11,240 nucleotides of DNA from Sedimenticola sp. (GTDB lineage: Bacteria; Pseudomonadota; Gammaproteobacteria; Chromatiales; Chromatiaceae): the NCBI GenBank assembly GCA_027038775.1, contig JALWGP010000201.1:1-11240 (forward strand), written 5' to 3'. Within the stretch, counting starts at the first letter, position 1; the number at the start of each line of letters is the position of its first letter. Positions 7,020 to 11,240 of the stretch are shown here, one piece after another. The notes beneath the pieces were generated by a model. That model saw nothing but the letters and a program-made list of their open reading frames with translations, searched no databases and had not been told where the DNA came from. A program made the translations under genes and the position numbers.

Positions 7020-7706
7020 TTACTCCTGCGGCAGGCTCTGGATCCCCTTCATCGGCAGGAAGAGGCCGCAGCCCAGGTGGCGGTGGCCGCCCAGCCCCTC
7101 CTCCTGCAACGCGAGAGAGTCTTCGGGACCGAGGTCGGCCAGCATCAGGCTGCGGGTGACCAGCGGACCCTCCGGCGTGGCGATCTCGGTGGCCCTGCCG
7201 CAGAGCGCCTTCTTGACGCGGATGCGACGCGCCTTCAACTCGCGGGCGATGCGCTCGAGGAAGCGGTTCTCGTCCTCGGCCTCCCCTTCCAGCATCCGCA
7301 TGTGCCGGGCGTAGAGGGTGGGGTGGCTGAAAAGGCGCTTCTCGCGCGCCTTGCCCAGGGTCAGCTCGAAGCCGCCGAGGTCGAGGGTCACCCCTTCCAG
7401 CCGTTGCCGTACCTCCCCGGCCCGCTCCAGGGGCACGCGCAGCTGCATGCGGCTGCGGCGCGAGGGGATGAGGTGCTGGCCCAGCGCGGGGTCGGGTCGC
7501 TCCCAGCCGTTCTGGGAGCCGGCCAGGTGGATCTCGTGGACGCCGATGCCGGCTTCCACCAGGTCGGGCAGGTGGGCCTGCAGCGCCCGGCTCAGGGCGT
7601 GCAGGTGATCGACCGGCAGCATGCGGCTGGTGAGGGCGAAGGAGAGGTCCACCACCCGGGGCGATTCCTCGACGATATCACCGTCGGTCTCTTCTTCCCA
7701 GAGCAT
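7020..7706 (-). CDS. Cas6/Cmx6-like (RAMP-superfamily) protein, not CRISPR-linked
   Basis: A 228-aa protein resembling the Cas6/Cmx6 family (the type I-MYXAN Cas6 group). Visible hallmarks are LPVDHLHALSRAL (30-42), then SRRSRMQLRVPLE, a second half opening EDENRFLERIARELKAR, and the C-terminal glycine-rich loop GLGGHRHLGCGLFLPMKG (204-221). The Gly-rich loop near the C-terminus is typical of RAMP-fold RNA-binding proteins. H34 and the His/Arg residues in the loop (H208, R209, H210) could serve catalysis or RNA contact, which cannot be decided here. ATG 7706 is preceded by GGAGGAGTGAGC, a strong Shine-Dalgarno that overlaps the upstream stop codon; a GTG two codons earlier is possible. It is the last gene of a three-gene unit. 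No repeats or other cas genes are seen, so a role in crRNA processing in cis is unlikely. Family call is from remembered motif pattern. Confidence 0.68.
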   Translation of the reverse strand: MLWEEETDGDIVEESPRVVDLSFALTSRMLPVDHLHALSRALQAHLPDLVEAGIGVHEIHLAGSQNGWERPDPALGQHLIPSRRSRMQLRVPLERAGEVRQRLEGVTLDLGGFELTLGKAREKRLFSHPTLYARHMRMLEGEAEDENRFLERIARELKARRIRVKKALCGRATEIATPEGPLVTRSLMLADLGPEDSLALQEEGLGGHRHLGCGLFLPMKGIQSLPQE

Positions 7707-7708
7707 GC

Positions 7709-8419
7709 TCACTCCTCCGGCAGGCGGGCCTGCAGTGCCTCCCGGTCGAACCACCAGTCGTCCTGCACCAGCACGTCCACGATGTTGCGCAGGCGCACCA
7801 GGAACTTCTCCGGCTGGTCGAGTTCCAGCTTCTCGATCCAGTAGTCGAACTGCTGCTGGCTCTCCACCTCGCTGTGGCGCCGCGCCACGTTGCCCAGCAT
7901 CTGCTGGGTGAAGAAGCGCAGGTCCTCCCGCTGCCTGGGCCCGGTGGCGCGCAGGTCGGCCACGAAGGCGGCGGTGGCGGCGGCCACGGCGGCGCCGTCG
8001 GCGTCGGGCGGCGTGTCGTCGATGAGGTGCTGCAGCAGGGTGATGGTCACCTCGGGGTCGATGGGGTAGGTGACCGCCAGCCAGATGCCCTGGCCCAGGG
8101 CCGCCAGGGAGCCGGGCTGGTCGGCCAGGTAGAGCACCTCGCACGCCTCGGCGGCCGGCTGCCACTGTTCGGTCTCGATGAAGTGGTCCAGCGCCTCCCG
8201 CGCCAGGGGCCAGGCCTCCCCGCCCCGCTCGAGCAGCGCCAGGTTGCGGGCCATTTCCAGCGCCAGCTCGTGGCGGCGGGCCGCCTCCGAGGGGGGCAGG
8301 GCGGCATGCTGCTCACGCAGTTCCGCCAGTTCGCCCTCCAGGCGCGCCTTTTCCGCCGCCTCCTCGGCGGGGGAGACGGGCATCACGTCCGGCTGCTGGC
8401 CGGGATCGAGGAAGTCCAT
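7709..8419 (-). CDS. Conserved-looking hypothetical helical protein (236 aa), middle gene of the Cas6-like operon
   Basis: Not recognised. The 236-aa product is soluble and acidic, with no signal peptide or membrane segment. Residues about 18-60 form a charged Ala/Glu/Leu/Arg segment likely to be coiled coil (AEKARLEGELAELREQH). Residues 60-110 (ALEMARNLALLERGGEAWPLAREAL, broken here by turns, then WQPAAEACEVLYLADQP) look like TPR-type helix pairs. The C-terminal third has FVADLRA, FFTQQMLGNVARRHS and a Trp/Asp-rich end (VLVQDDWWFDREAL). The stop lies 2 bp before the ATG of the Cas6-like gene and the start is 3 bp after the stop of the 67-aa gene, so the three are surely co-transcribed. A scaffold or partner of the Cas6-like protein is a plausible but unproven role. 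Confidence 0.72.
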   Translation of the reverse strand: MDFLDPGQQPDVMPVSPAEEAAEKARLEGELAELREQHAALPPSEAARRHELALEMARNLALLERGGEAWPLAREALDHFIETEQWQPAAEACEVLYLADQPGSLAALGQGIWLAVTYPIDPEVTITLLQHLIDDTPPDADGAAVAAATAAFVADLRATGPRQREDLRFFTQQMLGNVARRHSEVESQQQFDYWIEKLELDQPEKFLVRLRNIVDVLVQDDWWFDREALQARLPEE

Positions 8420-8422
8420 GGC

Positions 8423-8626
8423 TCACACCCTGCCGCAGAAGGCGGCCTCGATGCGGTCTTCCCAGTCCTCGGGCGTGTCGGGAAATTCCGGCTTCACGTC
8501 GGTCTTGAGGAAGCGTTCGCCGGCGCGGGCGTACTCGCGCACCAGTTCCAGCAGCTCCTCGAAACTCTCCAGTTCGTAGTTGGAGACCAGGATGTTGCTC
8601 AGGGCCAGGGGTTCGTCGTTCATCAT
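8423..8626 (-). CDS. Small acidic hypothetical protein (67 aa), first gene of the Cas6-like operon
   Basis: Not recognised. The 67-residue protein is strongly acidic and mostly helical in appearance: ESFEELLELVREYARAGERFL in the middle, then a Pro/Asp-rich turn (EFPDTPEDWEDRIEAAF) and a C-terminal CGRV. There is no signal or membrane segment. Two successive ATG codons (8626 and 8623) can start it; AAGGA lies about 11 nt upstream. It is the promoter-proximal gene, 3 bp before the next gene, and behind a promoter with an FNR-type box. Tight packing, GC-biased third positions and operon placement argue that it is real in spite of its size. Confidence 0.65.
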   Translation of the reverse strand: MMNDEPLALSNILVSNYELESFEELLELVREYARAGERFLKTDVKPEFPDTPEDWEDRIEAAFCGRV

Positions 8627-8652
8627 TTTCTTGGGATCCTTCTCGTACGGGT

Positions 8653-8658
8653 TTATGC
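8653..8658 (-). promoter_or_regulatory. Candidate -10 element of the Cas6-like operon
   Basis: CATAAA on the minus strand lies about 30 bp downstream of the centre of the FNR-type box. This puts the expected start near 8646 and the box centre near -40, the usual class II position (-41.5) for FNR/ANR activators. The hexamer itself matches TATAAT at four of six bases, normal for activated promoters. Confidence 0.45.
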
Positions 8659-8678
8659 AGCAGAATATGGCATCCGTT

Positions 8679-8692
8679 TGATCCAGATCAAC
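8679..8692. promoter_or_regulatory. Perfect FNR/ANR/DNR box
   Basis: TTGATCCAGATCAA matches the consensus TTGAT-N4-ATCAA at every conserved base. FNR-type regulators sense oxygen through an Fe-S cluster, and DNR-type relatives respond to nitric oxide; both bind this motif. Position relative to the minus-strand -10 fits class II activation of the Cas6-like operon. Relative to the plus-strand promoter at 8709-8738 the centre is about 60 bp upstream of the start, a class I position, so one site could serve both directions. Confidence 0.75.
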
Positions 8693-8708
8693 ACCTCACC
8701 CATAGCGG

Positions 8709-8738
8709 TTGACGCTCGAAGCGTTGGTTGTCTAAGAT
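8709..8738 (+). promoter_or_regulatory. Candidate sigma-70 promoter toward dsrA
   Basis: TTGACG (8709-8714) and TAAGAT (8733-8738) are separated by 18 bp, five and four matches to consensus. The start would be near 8745, leaving a leader of about 410 nt before dsrA. The long leader is a reason for caution; a closer, activator-dependent start (for example TACAGT at 8976-8981, without a good -35) is also possible. Confidence 0.4.
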
Positions 8739-8901
8739 CTGCCGTCAATTTTGCAGGATGAGTATACGCTAAAATACTGATTCTGCTTCCCAGGGCGCCG
8801 CCACTTGGCGTCTGCCAGCTCTTGTAAGCTGTAAAAAACACCGGTCGGTCAAGGAGTTGTCAGGCCGGTACCGCCGTTTTCCGCGCCCAGAGGCACGGTG
8901 A

Positions 8902-8921
8902 TCTATCCCATAGGGGATAGA
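8902..8921. promoter_or_regulatory. 20-bp palindrome, candidate operator upstream of dsrA
   Basis: TCTATCCC (8902-8909) and GGGATAGA (8914-8921) are perfect reverse complements with spacer ATAG. The inner part can be read as two heptamers TATCCCA and TATCCCC (opposite strand, 8919-8913) in a 7-2-7 arrangement like NarL/NarP sites, although each departs from the NarL consensus. The binding protein is unknown. Confidence 0.5.
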
Positions 8922-8938
8922 CGCAAGGGATGAAAATA

Positions 8939-8965
8939 CCCCCGATGGCGGAGTGTTTCCGGGGG
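8939..8965. promoter_or_regulatory. GC inverted repeat in dsrA leader
   Basis: CCCCCG (8939-8944) pairs perfectly with CGGGGG (8960-8965) around a 15-nt loop. The left arm with its flank reads TACCCCC, similar to the TATCCC units of the palindrome 17 bp upstream. It may be a DNA site or an RNA hairpin; no run of T follows, so it is not an obvious terminator. Confidence 0.35.
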
Positions 8966-9156
8966 AATGCTCGGCTACAGTTAGCAGCTGCTGATGAAGG
9001 TGGGGTTTTCCGCGGCGCGGTTCCCAACCATCGTCAAGAGGAGTGACAACAGTTTCGGGCCACCGCCCGTCCGATACGGGTCCCGGGCCGTACAGGCGGC
9101 CCAGGCGTGGCGCACGAGAGAACTACCGTATTCACGATCTAGTCAGGAGACTCAAA

Positions 9157-10425
9157 ATGGCGATCGAAAAACACCATACCCCCATGATTGACCAGCTCGA
9201 GGACGGTCCTTGGCCGAGCTTTATCAAGGGCATCAAGCGCCTGCGTGACGAGCACCCCGATGAGCGCATCAACGCCATGGCCAACGACCTGCTGGGTCAG
9301 CTGGAGACTTCCTACGAAACCCGTCTCGGTTACTGGAAGGGCGGCACCATCACCGTCTTCGGTTACGGTGGCGGCATCATCCCCCGCTTCACCGAGCTGA
9401 AGGACGACGAGGGCAACCCCCGCTTCCCCAACGCCGCCGAGTTCCACACCATGCGCATCCAGCCCCCGCCGGGCTTCTTCTACAACACCGACGTGCTGCG
9501 CAAGATCATCGACATCGACGAGAAGTACGGCTCCGGCATGATCTGCATGCACGGTCAGACCGGCAACCTGATGCTGGTGGGCATGGACTCCGACGCCATC
9601 CAGCCCTGCTTCGACGAGATGAACGAGCTGGGCTTCGACCTCGGTGGCGCAGGTCCCTGTGTGCGTACCGGCATGTCCTGCGTGGGTGCCGCCCGCTGCG
9701 AGCACTCCAACATCGACGAGGGCAACATCATGCGCACCCTGCTGAACAACTTCCAGGATGACATGCACCGCCCCGCGCTGCCCTACAAGTTCAAGTTCAA
9801 GGTCAGCGGCTGCGCCAACGACTGCACCAACTCCATCCAGCGCGCCGACATGGCCATCATCGGCACCTGGCGTGACGACATGAAGGTCAACCAGGAAGAG
9901 GTGAAGGCCTTCGTGGAGAAGAAGGGCCGCAAGTACGTGATCGACAACGTCATCACCCGCTGCCCCACCAACGCCCTGACCCTGCATGACGACGACACCC
10001 TCGAGGTGAACAACAAGGACTGCGTGCGCTGCATGCACTGCATCAACGTCATGACCAAGGCCCTCTCCCCCGGGGACGACAAGGGCTGCACCATCCTCAT
10101 CGGCGGCAAGCGCACCCTGAAGATCGGCGACCTGTTCGGTACCGTGCTGGTGCCCTTCATGAAGGTCGAGACCGAAGAGGACCTGGAGAAACTGGTGGAG
10201 CTGGCCGAGGAGATCATCGACTTCTTCGCCGAGAACGCCCTCGAGCACGAGCGTACCGGCGAGATGATCGAGCGCATCGGCCTGGCCAACTTCCTGGAAG
10301 GCATCGGCATCGACGTCGATCCCAACATGGTGGAGCGTCCCCGCACCAGCAGCTACGTCCGCATGGACGGCTGGGACGAGGAAGCCGCCAAGTGGGAAGA
10401 GCGCAAGAAGGCCGCGGCCAGCTGA
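9157..10425 (+). CDS. dsrA: Dissimilatory sulfite reductase alpha subunit (probably reverse/oxidative type)
   Basis: A 422-aa DsrA, normal length for the family. With DsrB it forms the cytoplasmic sirohaem enzyme that, in sulfur oxidisers, oxidises stored or DsrC-bound sulfur to sulfite. Sirohaem/[4Fe-4S] ligands are C175 and C181 (MSCVGAARCEHSN) with C219 and C223 (SGCANDCTN). The inserted ferredoxin domain has C269 (RCPTNAL) and the CVRCMHC motif (C289, C292, C295). The ATG at 9157 is supported by CAGGAG 7 nt upstream and by the family-like N-terminus MAIEKHHTPMIDQLEDGPW. Codon use is strongly biased to C-ending codons, indicating high expression. The oxidative assignment rests on overall resemblance to Allochromatium-type sequences and the gammaproteobacterial neighbourhood; a phylogeny would settle it. 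Confidence 0.95.
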   Translation: MAIEKHHTPMIDQLEDGPWPSFIKGIKRLRDEHPDERINAMANDLLGQLETSYETRLGYWKGGTITVFGYGGGIIPRFTELKDDEGNPRFPNAAEFHTMRIQPPPGFFYNTDVLRKIIDIDEKYGSGMICMHGQTGNLMLVGMDSDAIQPCFDEMNELGFDLGGAGPCVRTGMSCVGAARCEHSNIDEGNIMRTLLNNFQDDMHRPALPYKFKFKVSGCANDCTNSIQRADMAIIGTWRDDMKVNQEEVKAFVEKKGRKYVIDNVITRCPTNALTLHDDDTLEVNNKDCVRCMHCINVMTKALSPGDDKGCTILIGGKRTLKIGDLFGTVLVPFMKVETEEDLEKLVELAEEIIDFFAENALEHERTGEMIERIGLANFLEGIGIDVDPNMVERPRTSSYVRMDGWDEEAAKWEERKKAAAS

Positions 10426-10449
10426 TCCCGCAAACCACATACCGACAGA

Positions 10450-10476
10450 CCGGCCGCGGCCCCGCGCCGCGGCCGG
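10450..10476 (+). promoter_or_regulatory. Strong GC hairpin between dsrA and dsrB
   Basis: CCGGCCGCGG (10450-10459) and CCGCGGCCGG (10467-10476) form a perfect 10-bp, all-GC stem with a 7-nt loop. It begins 24 bp after the dsrA stop and ends 27 nt before the dsrB ribosome-binding site. No T run follows, so full termination is unlikely. It more probably stabilises or delimits the dsrA message or sets the dsrA:dsrB balance. Confidence 0.7.
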
Positions 10477-10503
10477 CATGGAACAGACGAATTTCAGAAT
10501 CTT

Positions 10504-10510
10504 AGGAGGT
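10504..10510 (+). promoter_or_regulatory. Consensus Shine-Dalgarno of dsrB
   Basis: AGGAGGT is a perfect anti-16S match and lies 4 nt before the ATG at 10515. It fixes the dsrB start and implies efficient initiation immediately after the intercistronic hairpin. Confidence 0.85.
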
Positions 10511-10514
10511 ACGC

Positions 10515-11240
10515 ATGTCCGATCAACCTCGCATGCCCATCGAATCCGGTACGCCGGATCATTTCCAGTACATGCATCCCACGCTGCGCAAGAACTACGG
10601 CCAGTGGGCGTATCACGACCGTCCGCGCCCCGGTGTCCTGCACCATGTCTCCAAGAATGGTGACGAAGTCTGGACCGTGAAGGCCGGTTCCCCCCGTCAG
10701 CTGGACATCCTGACCCTGCGTACCATCTGCGACATCGCCGACGAGTTCTGCGAGGGCTACCTGCGGTTCACCATGCGCGGCAACATGGAGTTCATGACCA
10801 CCGACGGCTCCAAGGTGGATGCCCTCATCGAGCGCCTGGAGAGCGCCGGCTTCCCCGTGGGCGGCACCGGCAACTCGGTGACCATGCTCTCCCACACCCA
10901 GGGCTGGCTCCACTGCGACATCCCCGGTACCGACGCCTCCGGCGTGGTGAAGGCGATGATGGACGAGCTCTACGAGGAGTTCAAGAACGAGGAGATGCCC
11001 AACCGGGTGCACATCACCACCTCCTGCTGCCAGATCAACTGCGGCGGCCAGGGGGACATCGCCATCAACGTGCAGCACACCAAGCCGCCCAAGATCAACC
11101 ACGATCTGGTGGCCAACGCCTGCGAGCGTCCCGCCGTGGTTGCGCGTTGCCCGGTGGCGGCCATCCGTCCCGCCATGGTGAACGGCAAGCCCACCCTGGA
11201 GGTGGACGAGAAGAAGTGCGTCTGCTGCGGCGCCTGCTTC
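10515..11240 (+). CDS. dsrB: Dissimilatory sulfite reductase beta subunit, 3' end cut by window
   Basis: The first 242 codons of DsrB (full proteins are about 355-360 aa). The N-terminus (MSDQPRMPIESGTPDHFQYM) and the sirohaem-binding elements GWLHCDIP (C134) and TSCCQINCGG (C171, C172, C176) are in the order expected for DsrB, which carries the catalytically active sirohaem. The ferredoxin insertion begins with RCPVAAI (C212) and continues KKCVCCGACF (C235, C238, C241) at the window edge. It follows dsrA by 89 bp and has its own consensus ribosome-binding site. Codon use is the same highly biased pattern as in dsrA. dsrEFHCMKLJOPN-type genes would be expected downstream, outside the window. 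Confidence 0.95.
   Translation, partial: MSDQPRMPIESGTPDHFQYMHPTLRKNYGQWAYHDRPRPGVLHHVSKNGDEVWTVKAGSPRQLDILTLRTICDIADEFCEGYLRFTMRGNMEFMTTDGSKVDALIERLESAGFPVGGTGNSVTMLSHTQGWLHCDIPGTDASGVVKAMMDELYEEFKNEEMPNRVHITTSCCQINCGGQGDIAINVQHTKPPKINHDLVANACERPAVVARCPVAAIRPAMVNGKPTLEVDEKKCVCCGACF

Larger units (their letters stand above)
8627..9156. other. 530-bp gene-free divergent regulatory region between the Cas6-like operon and dsrA
   Basis: No convincing coding sequence is seen. The base composition is lower in GC than the flanks, especially 8650-8850. From left to right it holds a candidate minus-strand -10, a perfect FNR-type box, a candidate plus-strand sigma-70 promoter, a short CAGCT/AGCTG stem followed by an A run (8818-8838), a 20-bp palindrome, a GC hairpin, and the dsrA ribosome-binding site (CAGGAG, 9144-9149). 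Reading frames crossing it, on either strand, lack ribosome-binding sites and have atypical composition. Confidence 0.7.

Noticed and set aside
7707..8165. Long N-terminal extension of the Cas6-like reading frame into the 236-aa gene
   Set aside because: The extension is Arg/Gly/Pro-rich frame-shifted translation of the 236-aa gene; a strong ribosome-binding site precedes ATG 7706.
8818..8838. Stem CAGCT-CTTGTA-AGCTG followed by an A run as a terminator
   Set aside because: On the plus strand the stem is followed by A, not T. On the minus strand the T run comes before the stem, and no gene ends there. It is not a rho-independent terminator in either direction.
8653..8841. Small minus-strand frame of 62 codons upstream of the Cas6-like operon
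   Set aside because: It spans the FNR box and the candidate promoters, has no ribosome-binding site and no coding bias.
9043..9156. In-frame GTG start 38 codons upstream of the dsrA ATG, adjacent to AGAGGA
   Set aside because: The purine run abuts the GTG with no spacing, the added residues are Arg/Pro/Gly-rich and unlike known DsrA N-termini, and the ATG at 9157 has a correctly spaced CAGGAG.
7020..9156. CRISPR array near the Cas6-like gene
   Set aside because: No regularly spaced direct repeats are seen in this region or elsewhere in the window.
9139..10479. 446-codon minus-strand frame opposite dsrA
   Set aside because: His/Val/Asp/Gly-rich artefact of strong C-ending codon bias in dsrA; no start signal or family.
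10478..10663. Plus-strand 61-codon frame starting just before dsrB
   Set aside because: It overlaps dsrB out of frame and uses the ATG at the edge of the hairpin; the consensus Shine-Dalgarno belongs to dsrB.

Overview
The window is high-GC proteobacterial DNA, most likely from a sulfur-oxidising gammaproteobacterium of the Chromatiales/Ectothiorhodospiraceae type. The main reason is dsrA-dsrB at the right end, whose DsrA N-terminus and motifs look like the oxidative (reverse) dissimilatory sulfite reductase. The OmpR/EnvZ pair and the PhoQ-like kinase also point to a gammaproteobacterium. The genus cannot be fixed from this sequence alone.

Left block (1-4382). Two minus-strand genes encode the periplasmic adaptor (cut by the window edge) and the outer-membrane channel of a tripartite RND efflux system, probably of the CusCBA/CzcCBA metal-efflux type. 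Divergently transcribed is a tight cluster of three genes: a small membrane-anchored PepSY protein, an OmpR-family response regulator with a TTG start overlapping the previous stop, and a PhoQ-like sensor kinase. The gap between the two divergent units holds a near-perfect 17-bp inverted repeat. Each arm is itself a direct repeat of TTCAG with 11-bp period, and each arm ends exactly 10 bp before a plausible -10 hexamer on its own side. This looks like the operator of the response regulator, controlling both its own operon and the efflux operon.

Middle block (4332-7006). An OmpR/EnvZ-type pair lies on the minus strand, and its kinase gene overlaps the 3' end of the PhoQ-like kinase gene tail to tail by 51 bp. 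Divergent from ompR is a small membrane-anchored cytochrome c'/c556-like protein with one C-terminal CXXCH haem site.

Right block (7020-11240). Three tightly packed minus-strand genes encode a 67-aa acidic protein, a 236-aa helical protein (neither recognised), and a protein resembling the Cas6/Cmx6 family of CRISPR RNA endonucleases. No CRISPR array or other cas gene is present. Their promoter region carries a perfect FNR/ANR/DNR box (TTGATCCAGATCAA), so the Cas6-like operon is probably under oxygen or nitric-oxide-responsive control. A gene-free leader of about 530 bp separates it from the divergent dsrA-dsrB. This leader also holds a candidate sigma-70 promoter and two inverted repeats. 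A strong GC hairpin lies between dsrA and dsrB; dsrB runs off the right edge.

Most noteworthy are the stand-alone Cas6-like gene with two unknown partners beside dsr under an FNR-type box, and the symmetric two-promoter operator at 1975-2015.
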